From CAIOHW01 sp046317855 (GTDB lineage Bacteria; Bdellovibrionota; UBA1018), in contig JBKCVM010000088.1 of assembly GCA_046317855.1 (NCBI GenBank), forward strand, positions 1 to 50,227: a stretch of DNA of 50,227 nt. The letters run 5' to 3'. The notes under the pieces were generated by a model. It searched no databases and was not told where the DNA came from. It was given only the letters and a program-made list of their open reading frames with translations. The translations under genes and the position numbers were made by a program. Within the stretch, counting starts at the first letter, position 1; the number at the start of each line of letters is the position of its first letter. This document shows, one piece after another, positions 1-8,055 of this stretch.

Positions 1-1
1 G

Positions 2-613
2 CTCTCTGATCCACAGCGGCCGCGTTCGCAATGGATCACGCTGGATCGCATGGCTGTTCTTGAGAACCGATTTGAAGCGGAGACGGGGGTTCCAGTTGCA
101 GTAGGTGAGTCAAGCGTGCTTGATTTGGGCACTCCCCGAGTAGTCCCTGACCGTCCGAGAGCGATCACGGTTGCCTCGATGAAGCCCATTTTGAATCAGC
201 TTGAGGTTTCAGAAAAGAAGCTCACCCAAGGCATTCAAGTGGCTCTGGAGCGTCAGCGGAGAGTGATCCCAGGCACGATCACCCGAGTGGCAGAGCTGGC
301 TGAACTCAGGTCGCCGGCCACATCAGAGCCTGGAGCTTATAAAAAAAGCTACCAACGTCACGAACCCGCCGAGCGCGAGCCAAAGGTCGAAAAGCATCTG
401 GCCCACAAACTCACGGGAGGAGCGCCCTCTCAGTTGCTTGCGCCAAAACTCAGCATTCAGCGCCGCGGTATGGCGAACCGCAAGGTGAACGATGTGTTGG
501 CTCTTGAGCGAAGGCTTGAGGCCAAGGCAGACGCAAAGTTCAACGCAGAGAAGAAGAGAATCCTCAAAGAGCTGGAGGCTCTAGAAAGAAAGCCGGCATC
601 TGAAAAGGAGTAG
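2..613 (+). CDS. Hypothetical protein, 5' end outside window
   Basis: No family recognised. The frame is open back to the first bases of the window, so the gene probably begins upstream; if it starts inside the window, the first ATG is at 50 and the protein has 187 residues. No signal peptide or membrane segment is visible. The C-terminal 60 residues are charged, rich in Lys, Glu and Ala, and probably helical or coiled-coil. The stop (TAG) lies 3 bases before the next gene, and the next two genes follow with no real gap, so these three are probably one transcript. The other two are envelope proteins. Function unknown; the existence of the reading frame is well supported by its length and the tight spacing. 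Confidence 0.7.
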   Translation, partial: LSDPQRPRSQWITLDRMAVLENRFEAETGVPVAVGESSVLDLGTPRVVPDRPRAITVASMKPILNQLEVSEKKLTQGIQVALERQRRVIPGTITRVAELAELRSPATSEPGAYKKSYQRHEPAEREPKVEKHLAHKLTGGAPSQLLAPKLSIQRRGMANRKVNDVLALERRLEAKADAKFNAEKKRILKELEALERKPASEKE

Positions 614-616
614 GTC

Positions 617-1168
617 ATGTTACGGAAGACGGTAGCGGTTGCAGCACTTTTGATTGCAAACAGTGTAGCGCTCGAGGCAAGGGCAGAAATTGAGCTCTCG
701 GGTGGCTTTTCGTTTAACCGCACTAATTACAGTGAGGGAAACTTTAGCTGGACGCGTCGGGCAGGTGGATCCATTGGGTACCGCCTCTCATTGCTCTCGA
801 GTATTGAGTTCAGCATTCAAGAAGTAGTCGACCGTACTCGAATCATAGGGTTTGAAGACACGGTTTTTACTGACAATATCTATAGCATCAACTGGGTGCA
901 GAACCTTTTCACTCTGGCTGCAATTCAGCCCTACTTTAAAGTGGGTGCGGGACAGCTCAATCGGAGCGCCACCGGAACTTACGCCAATGGGTCCAATCCC
1001 AACCCTGTGACTGATTCGTTAACTGCGGTTCTTGGGCTTGGCACCAGAGTCTTCGTTACTCGTGGCTTTGCAATTCGTGCGGAGCTCATGAGTTATCTCA
1101 CTGGCGGCAACATTGGGACTTACCGAGATAACGTGGGGATGAATATCGGGCTATCGCTTGCGCTCTAA
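617..1168 (+). CDS. Predicted outer-membrane beta-barrel protein
   Basis: The first ~23 residues form a signal peptide (MLRK, a hydrophobic core, then ARA before the mature start EIELSGG). The mature part of ~160 residues alternates polar and hydrophobic residues, has many aromatic residues and ends in a strand finishing with Leu (MNIGLSLAL), as expected of a small 8-strand outer-membrane barrel. It starts 3 bases after the previous stop and its last 11 bases overlap the next gene, so it is translationally coupled to the lipoprotein downstream. No specific barrel family is recognised; it could be a structural porin-like or OmpA-barrel-type protein. Seen: signal peptide and strand pattern. Inferred: outer-membrane location. 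Confidence 0.7.
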   Translation: MLRKTVAVAALLIANSVALEARAEIELSGGFSFNRTNYSEGNFSWTRRAGGSIGYRLSLLSSIEFSIQEVVDRTRIIGFEDTVFTDNIYSINWVQNLFTLAAIQPYFKVGAGQLNRSATGTYANGSNPNPVTDSLTAVLGLGTRVFVTRGFAIRAELMSYLTGGNIGTYRDNVGMNIGLSLAL

Positions 1169-2225
1169 AAATCCTTCCTGGCTGTGGCGGCTTGCAATCC
1201 TGGCTGCGCCCTTTTCTGCGGTTTCATGCTCTACTCCGCGCGGGGGTGAGGTTGGCCCGAGGTACTTCTGGCAAGCGGCACTGGGGCAGATGGAGCTCTT
1301 CAATCGTGCGCAGTCGATTCAGACGGCGCTTGCTCATCCCCGACTTAAACCGCGCTATCGCAAGGAGCTCGAGAGCGTTTCATACATCCGGGATTTCATT
1401 CGGAGGGCGGGACTTGAGGCCACCCAGAGTTATCAAGAATTTGTCGATCTAGAGCGTGAGTCAGTGGTTTGGGTCGTCAGTGCCTGTAAGCCACTTCAGT
1501 TTGAGGCCCAGAGCTGGTCATTTCCGATCGTTGGGTCTTTCACTTATTTGGGTTGGTTTAACCCAGAAGACGCCCAAGAAATGCAGAGCCGCTTGGAGCA
1601 AGAGGGGTTCGATGCCGACGTGCGCGGAGCCGCTGCTTACTCGACTTTGGGATGGTTTAGAGATCCAGTGATTTCTACTTTGCTGGGGGCAGGGCCAGGC
1701 GCACTGGCTGAGACCTTGATTCATGAGTCTGTGCACTCAACTTTGCACCTCAAAAATCAGAGCACTCTTAATGAGAGCATGGCTCAGTTTGTGGCAGAAA
1801 AATTGACCCCACTCTATCTAGAGGAGCAAGGCGGAGAAAAGTCTCGCAAAGAATATGAAGGCACTTTGCTTCAGGCACACTCTCGTAAGACTAGGCTCCG
1901 AAGAGCTTATCATGAGCTGCAGTCGATTTATGGATCGGGGGCTCCAGACTCGGAGAAGCTCAAGCTCAAACAAAGTCGTCTTGAAAGTCTGCGAGCAGAG
2001 CTTTCTTGGCCCCAGAAGCGCACTCTAAATAATGCTACCCTCATTCAGTTTGCGACTTACGAATCGGGGGGTGAAGGCTTTGAGGCCATCTGGAGAGCTT
2101 GTGGTGGTAAGCTCACCCGATTTTTGAAAGTGATTCGTGATGCGGAGTCCACCCTGGCTCGAGTTCAGGACTCTGGCCTAGAAGAGGCACTACGCCATCT
2201 GGCGCACTCGTGTGGTGCTCAATAA
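1158..2225 (+). CDS. Predicted aminopeptidase lipoprotein (COG4324/PF10023 type)
   Basis: Putative zinc metallo-aminopeptidase of the family annotated as predicted aminopeptidase (COG4324, PF10023). It starts at a TTG overlapping the previous gene by 11 bases and has a lipobox (SAVSC, Cys at ~24) placing it as a lipoprotein. The family signature is clear: a VVWVVSA block near 103, AYSTLGWFRDP near 160, then the zinc motif HESVH at 189-193 followed by NESMAQFVAE near 205, which supplies the third ligand and acidic residue. The C-terminal third is a long charged helical region followed by LIQFATYES. Family length is usually 330-360, so this 355-residue protein is complete. Substrate is unknown; periplasmic peptide trimming is an inference from the family name. 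Confidence 0.85.
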   Translation: MRSKNPSWLWRLAILAAPFSAVSCSTPRGGEVGPRYFWQAALGQMELFNRAQSIQTALAHPRLKPRYRKELESVSYIRDFIRRAGLEATQSYQEFVDLERESVVWVVSACKPLQFEAQSWSFPIVGSFTYLGWFNPEDAQEMQSRLEQEGFDADVRGAAAYSTLGWFRDPVISTLLGAGPGALAETLIHESVHSTLHLKNQSTLNESMAQFVAEKLTPLYLEEQGGEKSRKEYEGTLLQAHSRKTRLRRAYHELQSIYGSGAPDSEKLKLKQSRLESLRAELSWPQKRTLNNATLIQFATYESGGEGFEAIWRACGGKLTRFLKVIRDAESTLARVQDSGLEEALRHLAHSCGAQ

Positions 2226-2232
2226 AAATGAA

Positions 2233-2266
2233 GCGCCCGCTAGCTCCATCCGGGAGCCGCGGGCGC
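2233..2266 (-). terminator. GC-rich hairpin, rho-independent terminator
   Basis: Arms GCGCCCGC (2233-2240) and GCGGGCGC (2259-2266) are perfectly complementary, and an inner stem GCTCC/GGAGC extends the hairpin. Read on the minus strand the hairpin is followed by a T-rich tract (TTCATTTTTATT), so it should terminate transcripts of the minus-strand lipoprotein gene ending at 2363. On the plus strand it sits 8 bases after the aminopeptidase stop but lacks a T tract, so termination in that direction would be weaker. Confidence 0.75.
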
Positions 2267-2362
2267 AAAGAGGAACTCAAGAAGAGTTGAGACGGACGAG
2301 GGGGCTTGAGCTCCACTTTTGGGGGACAGTTTGAGTACTTTTGCAGACCTGAATCGCTTGAA

Positions 2363-3100
2363 TCAGAAGGTCGTTCCGTTGACCTGGATCTGCAATCTTC
2401 CTTTCACCACATGGGTGTAATACACGGGGTGTCCGTTGAGGCAGTAGTTTTGGACTGCCCAGGGATCCCACGGGGCGTACGGCATCATGTAGGAGTTCAG
2501 CATGGTGCAGTAAAAATCGTATCGCACCCCAGTGACTTGCACGTTGACACTGTTGCTTCCAGATTGCAGCAGGTCGCTAAAGTCGATGACTTCGCTAGTA
2601 GGCGTGTTTGGGTTACAGGGGCCGTTCACCGGAAAGCCTCCGGTTCCCACACGCAGCCACCCGGTCTCGCGCTCAGTGTTCATCACTTTGATGACGTACT
2701 TGACGCACGTGTAGTTGGCCGTGAAGTTTGATCCGTTTCCGATCGGATCTCCCGCTTGGGCGGTGACTTTCACTTTGAGTTGGTTGTCGGTTTGCTGAGC
2801 TGAGGCAGTGAAGATGTACGGACTCACTTGCGTGTTGGTTCCGCTGGCAGCGCCTCCGCGCCCGGTGATTGAAAAAGTAGTACTGAAGGCTGGGAGTAGG
2901 TTGGAGTTGCCTCCGCCAGTTCCGGTGCCTCCCGATCCGCCGCCAGTTCCGCCGCCTCCCCATCCAGTGCCCGTGGAGGGAGAAGGGGAGGGTTTAGGAA
3001 CTGGAGTGGTTTCACGGTAGGCTTCGCCTCCGCAACCGGATGCCAGAGCGCTCAGGGCTATGAGGGTCGCTAGACTGTTGAATCGGTTCAGTGCTTTCAT
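2363..3100 (-). CDS. Lipoprotein with Gly-rich linker
   Basis: A secreted lipoprotein of 245 residues. The signal peptide ends in the lipobox SGCGG (Cys near 23). Residues ~30-65 are a low-complexity tether, first Pro/Ser/Thr then Gly-rich, typical of a surface lipoprotein linker. The remaining ~180 residues form a beta-rich domain with several cysteines (YTCVKYV, GPCNP, DFYCTML, NYCLNG) that may pair as disulfides. No known family is recognised. The start is an ATG preceded by a purine-rich AGGACGAG. The gene is monocistronic: a minus-strand terminator lies downstream and the gene upstream is divergent. Confidence 0.75.
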   Translation of the reverse strand: MKALNRFNSLATLIALSALASGCGGEAYRETTPVPKPSPSPSTGTGWGGGGTGGGSGGTGTGGGNSNLLPAFSTTFSITGRGGAASGTNTQVSPYIFTASAQQTDNQLKVKVTAQAGDPIGNGSNFTANYTCVKYVIKVMNTERETGWLRVGTGGFPVNGPCNPNTPTSEVIDFSDLLQSGSNSVNVQVTGVRYDFYCTMLNSYMMPYAPWDPWAVQNYCLNGHPVYYTHVVKGRLQIQVNGTTF

Positions 3101-3327
3101 AAAATCTCGTCCTTTGGTTTCTCGTCTCTTGATGACAGTTCAGTGCAATGCCGGGGCCAACTTTGGCCAAAGCTGGGGGGTGGGCGCAGTACCCTAATTT
3201 CACTACGGTTTTTTAGTTTTTGAGCTGTTTTTGGCTCTCTAGCTAGGGTCACCCAAAAGACCTGTGTCCTGACAGATGTCAAAAGTTTTGGCACTTTCTT
3301 GGGTCTTCCGTATGCTCTGGGTTGGGG

Positions 3328-4137
3328 ATGAAGACCGAAGATCTGCGCTCGCTTTCTCAGATAGGAAACGCTCTTTGGCTGGATCGTGATCTCTCGCGGA
3401 GAAGAACCGCAGAGACTCTCGAAGCCGTCAGTCTTCTTGCGTTGCCAGAAGATGCCTTGCTAGAGCGCGCTAGCTCAGCCCTCCTTGCGCGGGCTAGCCG
3501 GGAGGATCTGGGTTCTCAAGCTGCCTTTCTTGGGGATCCTTTTTTTAGGTTGTTGCCTGAAGAGCGGTTTCTGCTCGTTGCCTTACATGTCGAACGCTGG
3601 AGCTACGAAAAAGTGGCTAGAATTCTAAAAAGCTCGCCTGAGCAGGTTGCAACGAGAGCCTGGAAGATCCGAGTTCACTTGGCAAGCCAGGGAGCCGTGA
3701 AGAGTCGCCCTAAGTCTTTGGGAAGAACTCCAGGGGGAGCTCCCGTTCTGGGTGCAGTGGGGGTCGCAGCGCGGGGTCCCAGTTGTCCCGAGTTTCATGC
3801 TCTCCACCCCTGGACTCAGCGTTTTTTGGACGAAGAGTACGGCTCCCGTGAGCGCATCTTTTTGCAGAACCACTTGATGGCCTGTGATCACTGCAGAGCC
3901 GCTTTAAATCGCTGCCGAGAGCTCTATTACGAAGTGGAGAAACGTATTCCTCGAGTGGATCATCAGGCTTTTGATGAATTTGAAGAATGGAGCCAAATCA
4001 TTCGATCCATTCGAAGACATCAAAACCCGATGCTTTGGACTTGGCGAGATGCTCTGGCGGCCTATCTCAGGAGGCCAGAAGCTCAGTTTTTTATCTCTCT
4101 CGTGATTGTTTATTTTGTCTGGAGGCTAGGGTCTTAG
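3328..4137 (+). CDS. Sigma-region-4-like HTH fused to zf-HC2 and a C-terminal membrane anchor
   Basis: About 269 residues with an unusual order of parts. Residues ~72-118 resemble sigma-70 region 4: LLPEERFLLVALHVE, then a predicted HTH (WSYEKVARILKSSPEQV). A linker follows, then a putative zinc finger of the anti-sigma zf-HC2 kind: Cys ~153 and NHLMACDHC, giving the H-x3-C-x2-C signature. The last 18 residues (AQFFISLVIVYFVWRLGS) form one membrane segment. This looks like a regulator that carries a sigma-like DNA reader and an anti-sigma-like sensor in one membrane-tethered chain; that is inference. No region 2 is present, so it cannot be a complete sigma factor. A TTG six bases upstream (3322) is an alternative start. 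Its stop overlaps the convergent TonB-like gene. Confidence 0.75.
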   Translation: MKTEDLRSLSQIGNALWLDRDLSRRRTAETLEAVSLLALPEDALLERASSALLARASREDLGSQAAFLGDPFFRLLPEERFLLVALHVERWSYEKVARILKSSPEQVATRAWKIRVHLASQGAVKSRPKSLGRTPGGAPVLGAVGVAARGPSCPEFHALHPWTQRFLDEEYGSRERIFLQNHLMACDHCRAALNRCRELYYEVEKRIPRVDHQAFDEFEEWSQIIRSIRRHQNPMLWTWRDALAAYLRRPEAQFFISLVIVYFVWRLGS

Positions 4138-4934
4138 ATTCGATTGGGAGGAAGAAAGTTCCATCCTGAGGTTTCTCCGACTTCGACAGTAAAGTTCCAG
4201 AGAGTTCGAACGTTTCCGCCTCCGTCCATGAGGCCTCGGGGAGGATTTGGAAATTGATCAATTCGTTTCCAGGTCTCGAGAACTGCCTGATCGAATGCGC
4301 CGATGCGACTGGGCTCTAAGATCTGAAGAGATTTGAGATTGCCGTTGCGATCTAACCAAACGGCTACCCGAGTTGTGTAGCGTCCTGGCAGAGGGCGAGA
4401 GTGAAGGCCCCAGTAGCGAGAATGAATGTGGCTCTGCCAGACGGGAGCAATGGCTTGGTAGAGCCGCGAGTAAAACGAATAATAGATGGTCTGCTCCATG
4501 TTGAGCAGCGTCTCAGCACCTACCGGAATGGAAGGATCATCGAAGCCTGAGGAGGCGCTCTCGCTTTTTGTTTGGCGAGCGATCTGCCCCAGTTCATTTC
4601 TAGGGCTTAAGTGTTTCAAGACCCCTAAGTTCTTGATGGCCAGAGAGGGTGGCGCTCGAGTTTCACGAGCAACGCTCTGGTTCTTGGATGAGACGACGGT
4701 CGATTTGCTTGGAGTCTCAGAGCTTTGATTTGGGTCAGATTGAGTGATCAGAATGCGTTTTTGGCGACGATCCTGAGAGTTTCTTGGAGCGGGCCTGTCC
4801 AGCTCGATCAAAAGGGTCTCTGGGGAAACTTCTGGATTTATTTTGAAGGTTTTAGGGGCGTACACCAAAGCCAGGAGCAGGAGGCAGTGGCCGAGTAAAG
4901 CCCAGAGTGCAGCAATCTGCATTGAACCTGGCAC
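4134..4934 (-). CDS. TonB-like energy transducer
   Basis: A TonB-family protein of about 266 residues. One N-terminal membrane segment (IAALWALLGHCLLLLALVY), a long polar linker rich in Ser, Gln and Arg, and a C-terminal TonB-like domain (RYTTRVAVWLDRNGNLKSL, then FDQAVLETWKRI and a last strand FTVEV) indicate an inner-membrane protein that spans the periplasm and energises or contacts an outer-membrane partner. I chose a GTG at 4934 because AGGAGG lies nine bases ahead of it; a TTG at 4985 would add 17 residues and an ATG at 4922 would remove 4. No ExbB/ExbD or receptor gene adjoins it. Its stop overlaps that of the convergent regulator gene. Confidence 0.75.
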   Translation of the reverse strand: MPGSMQIAALWALLGHCLLLLALVYAPKTFKINPEVSPETLLIELDRPAPRNSQDRRQKRILITQSDPNQSSETPSKSTVVSSKNQSVARETRAPPSLAIKNLGVLKHLSPRNELGQIARQTKSESASSGFDDPSIPVGAETLLNMEQTIYYSFYSRLYQAIAPVWQSHIHSRYWGLHSRPLPGRYTTRVAVWLDRNGNLKSLQILEPSRIGAFDQAVLETWKRIDQFPNPPRGLMDGGGNVRTLWNFTVEVGETSGWNFLPPNRI

Positions 4935-5059
4935 TTTCTGGCACCTCCTCACCTTGATCCAACCCCAGCGGACGACAAAGATCAAGTCAGCCCCCCTTCA
5001 GAGTGTCAGAGTGTCGGTGTGTCGGTGTGAAAGATAAGCAATCACCGGGCCGTTTCCAG

Positions 5060-6169
5060 CTAGGCTGATTTTTTGGTTTGGGTTCCTTGGGTAAGCTCGA
5101 CGATCTTTTGGTCGCGGAGCTCCAGTTCACGCTCGAGCCATTGAATCCGGGCGGCAGACTTGTGCGGGTCGGCAACAACGGGCGAGGACTCTGGCATGAG
5201 CAGAGTTCTGCGAGCCGAGGGGGCGATCTCGTTCATGAGTCGGGGTGCAATCGGCTCAACCCAGATCGTTCTCAGTTCTCCAGGCCGATGGCGAGCGGGT
5301 GCTGATTTGAGCAGTCCAGCTACGATCTCGATTTCTTCTTGCTCGGTTACCGGGTGGACTCGAACAAAGTCTGATTGCTGGACAAGCAGTTGACGGAAGT
5401 CTTCTGCGCGGTCGGGATCAGGCCAAAAGTCTCTCATCACTGACTTTGGAGTGTTGGGCGATTGTTTGTAGCAGAGTCTGAGAGCAAGGAGCTCGGCATC
5501 CAGAGTGAGTTCAAAGTGAGCCCTAATTCTTTGAGCATGGATTTGATCAAGCCAGCCGCCGCGTGAGAGCGCGCGACTGCGTTCAAAGGCGAGGTTCCAC
5601 AGCGAGAGCGCCATCAGCTCGATTGGCTGAATTCTTTCTCGCCAAGGGCTTTGCGATAAGGCTTCGAGTGAAAGGACAGAGTCGAGTAAGGGCCCAGGAC
5701 CATCCGCTCCCAGCCAATCATGCATGTAGATGGGGGCTCGGTCGGCAATGAGGTGCTCGACTCCAGAACGATACGTTTCGTTCAGCAGCGAGCGGACCAT
5801 GCGCCATCGTTCGCTAAAGCTAGTCTGAGCAAAATCGAGTAAGATCAGTCTCTGAAAATCATTGCTGGGCCCAATCTCTCGTGAATCAACTGGGGCAGCA
5901 AAGTAGCCTGCGCTCGTGGGGCCAGAGTTGCGGCTCAATCCAAAGTGACCCTCTACATGGGCCCACTGCAAGTAGCGTGACCACGGCAGGAGTACGAGAT
6001 CGGCAGGGTTCTTTTCGAGATAGTCTAAAAGCTCGGGCTCTTCGGTCTTAGGAGAGAGTACTTTTACGGAGCACAGGGTCCGTAAGATCGCCCAGGTCCT
6101 TACGAGAGATTGCGCGCGCTCACGTCCCAAGTGTGGGTCTGGGACCACGACAATGGACTGGGTTCCCAT
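5060..6169 (-). CDS. Hypothetical protein with possible receiver-like N-terminus
   Basis: Not recognised. About 369 residues when started at the ATG at 6169; the frame is open further upstream (to 6388), but that would run into the divergent kinase gene. The N-terminus (MGTQSIVVVPDPHLGRER, later ADLVLLPW) has an alternating strand-helix pattern that could be a degenerate receiver or other Rossmann-like fold. The middle is helical and rich in Trp and Arg, and the last ~35 residues (ARIQWLERELELRDQKIVEL) form a short coiled coil. No membrane segments or signal peptide, so cytoplasmic. It is divergent from the NtrB-like kinase with a ~150-base gap, which suggests but does not prove a regulatory link. 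Confidence 0.65.
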   Translation of the reverse strand: MGTQSIVVVPDPHLGRERAQSLVRTWAILRTLCSVKVLSPKTEEPELLDYLEKNPADLVLLPWSRYLQWAHVEGHFGLSRNSGPTSAGYFAAPVDSREIGPSNDFQRLILLDFAQTSFSERWRMVRSLLNETYRSGVEHLIADRAPIYMHDWLGADGPGPLLDSVLSLEALSQSPWRERIQPIELMALSLWNLAFERSRALSRGGWLDQIHAQRIRAHFELTLDAELLALRLCYKQSPNTPKSVMRDFWPDPDRAEDFRQLLVQQSDFVRVHPVTEQEEIEIVAGLLKSAPARHRPGELRTIWVEPIAPRLMNEIAPSARRTLLMPESSPVVADPHKSAARIQWLERELELRDQKIVELTQGTQTKKSA

Positions 6170-6318
6170 TTTGGAGATTCGTCTATCCACAGAGAGCGTT
6201 TCGGCTTCTTTGAAGACCTGCTTGACAGTCAAGGTACGATAGAATTTTGACGCTCCATCTTTTGAGTCTTGCTGCCCCTTTACCGCGCACTCCAACTGCC
6301 GGTATCCTGACAGAGAAC

Positions 6319-8055
6319 ATGCGACGTGCTGCACATTCTCTTCGTAACCGAGTGGCCACTTTCGTGGGATTGCTCCTGCTTGTTTCACTCTTGGGTTCGA
6401 GTTGGACGCTCGTGCGAGTCGGAGGAGTGAATTCGATCTTAAAGGGCCTGGCTCATTCTTGGTTGGGCCTGGGTCGAGAATTGAGTCACTTGCAGTCAGA
6501 CTCTGGGGGATTAAAGATTGAGCTCGAAAAAGGCTTAGCTTATCGCCACTGGGCAGATCTCGCGCTCGCTTCCTTGCAGGGAGGGCGCGTAGTGAATTCG
6601 CGTCGCTTTGAGTCTCCGCAATGGCTTTTTCAGTCGCTGGATCGATCGTTTGAAAAAGTTCTGGCGCAAGTCGAAGCTTGGGAAGCAGCTGCTTTTGTCA
6701 AAGCAAGAGACGCTTATCTCGAGCGCTTAAAGCGGCTCAGATCGGAGCTCAAAGACATTGAGCTCTCCACGGATGCCCTGGTGGCAGCTCTGGATGAAGA
6801 AAAGTGGGCGGAAGCTCAGAAGCTTTACCCAGGATGGAACCGCTCCGTTGCTGCTTGGAGTAGCTCTGTTGAGCAGGTCGTTTCAGATTGGGAGCGAGTT
6901 TCACGCGAGATTCTCGAGAATACCCAAGGCCGTATTGACGATCTGAGAGGAGGCCTCAAGCTCTCGCTTCTGTCGGCAGTGCTTCTCTCTTTGCTTCTGC
7001 TTTGGCTTGCAGAGCGAGCCCTGAGGCCGCTGGGGCACCTTTCACAGCTGGCTCGAAAGATCGCCCAGAGAGGGCTCGATCGAGACGACAAGGAGCTTTT
7101 GTCTCAATTTTCTGTTCATCGCTCGGATGAAGTGAGTTTGCTTGCCCGTGATTTTCACTCCATGGCGAGTGCGCTCCTAGAGCGCGAGCGCGTGGTAAAT
7201 GATCAAACCAGTCAGCTCGAAGAGCAGAACAGGCAGCTCCGAGAAGTGAGTAGGCTCAGAGAGCGCCTGCGCGAGGCAGAAAGCCGTGCTGCGATTGGTC
7301 GACTTTCTGCTCAAGTGGCCCACGAAGTGCGCAATCCGCTTCATGCCATTGGCCTCGAGGCAGAACTAGCGCTTGAAAAGGCCCAAGCCTTAGGAGACTC
7401 GCAACTCAAGCAATCTCTGTTGAGCATCATTGAATCGGTCGAGAGGCTTTCTAAAATTACTGAAAACTATCTCAAATTTTCTCGGCCATCCGAGGGCAGG
7501 GCAAAGCGCTTTGATCTCGGAGAGGCGTTGGATTCTGTGCTGGCCACTTATGCATCTGAGTGTGAGAAGCTGAAGATCCGAGTGGATTGGACTCGATCTC
7601 CCGGCGGGGCTGTGATCGAGGTCCTGGCTGATCGGGATGCCCTCGAGCAGGCGCTCGGAAATCTGATGCGAAACTCAATTCAGGCACTCGAGTCATTGCC
7701 GGACGCATCGCGCCAAATTTTTCCGCCACGAATCTGCTGGGCTCTTGGGATTGCTGAGAGCGGCCGGCCTTGGATGAGCATCCAAGATAATGGCCCGGGC
7801 ATTTCAAAACAGATGAGAGATAAGCTTTTTGCGCCCTTCTCAACGACTAAAGCTCAAGGAACCGGTCTTGGACTTTCGTGGGTAAAACGAGTGATTGAGG
7901 AACAGGGGGGTGAAGTTCAGGTTCACGACCGTGGGCTTTCTGAATCTCAACCTTTTGAGGAGAGTTTGTCTGAGTCGAGGCCGGGAGCGGGCTTTTCTGT
8001 GATTCTTGCGCGTGCGCCTGAGTTGAGCGCGCCCTTGGCGGAGGTCTCATGTTAG
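6319..8055 (+). CDS. NtrB-type membrane sensor histidine kinase
   Basis: Inner-membrane sensor kinase of 578 residues when begun at the ATG at 6319. Parts in order: TM1 near 11-33; a mostly helical periplasmic sensor region; TM2 near 215-235 (SLLSAVLLSLLLLWLAERA); HAMP; a short coiled coil; dimerisation domain with the phospho-acceptor His near 335 in AHEVRNPLHAIGLEAEL; and an ATPase domain with NLMRNSIQALES (N box), QDNGPGIS (G1), FAPFSTTK (F box) and GTGLGLSWV (G2). All catalytic motifs are present. It overlaps the response-regulator gene by 7 bases, so the two are a cognate pair made in step. The signal sensed is unknown. Confidence 0.92.
   Translation: MRRAAHSLRNRVATFVGLLLLVSLLGSSWTLVRVGGVNSILKGLAHSWLGLGRELSHLQSDSGGLKIELEKGLAYRHWADLALASLQGGRVVNSRRFESPQWLFQSLDRSFEKVLAQVEAWEAAAFVKARDAYLERLKRLRSELKDIELSTDALVAALDEEKWAEAQKLYPGWNRSVAAWSSSVEQVVSDWERVSREILENTQGRIDDLRGGLKLSLLSAVLLSLLLLWLAERALRPLGHLSQLARKIAQRGLDRDDKELLSQFSVHRSDEVSLLARDFHSMASALLERERVVNDQTSQLEEQNRQLREVSRLRERLREAESRAAIGRLSAQVAHEVRNPLHAIGLEAELALEKAQALGDSQLKQSLLSIIESVERLSKITENYLKFSRPSEGRAKRFDLGEALDSVLATYASECEKLKIRVDWTRSPGGAVIEVLADRDALEQALGNLMRNSIQALESLPDASRQIFPPRICWALGIAESGRPWMSIQDNGPGISKQMRDKLFAPFSTTKAQGTGLGLSWVKRVIEEQGGEVQVHDRGLSESQPFEESLSESRPGAGFSVILARAPELSAPLAEVSC

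Noticed and set aside
16..23. NotI site (GCGGCCGC) near the window start suggesting a cloning junction
   Set aside because: It lies inside an open frame with normal composition, and no vector-like sequence is next to it; an 8-bp match is expected by chance at times.
3289..3303. TGGCAC-N5-TGGG resembling a sigma-54 promoter before the gene at 3328
   Set aside because: The -24 half is good but the -12 half lacks the required GC (GG instead); no upstream enhancer pair was seen.
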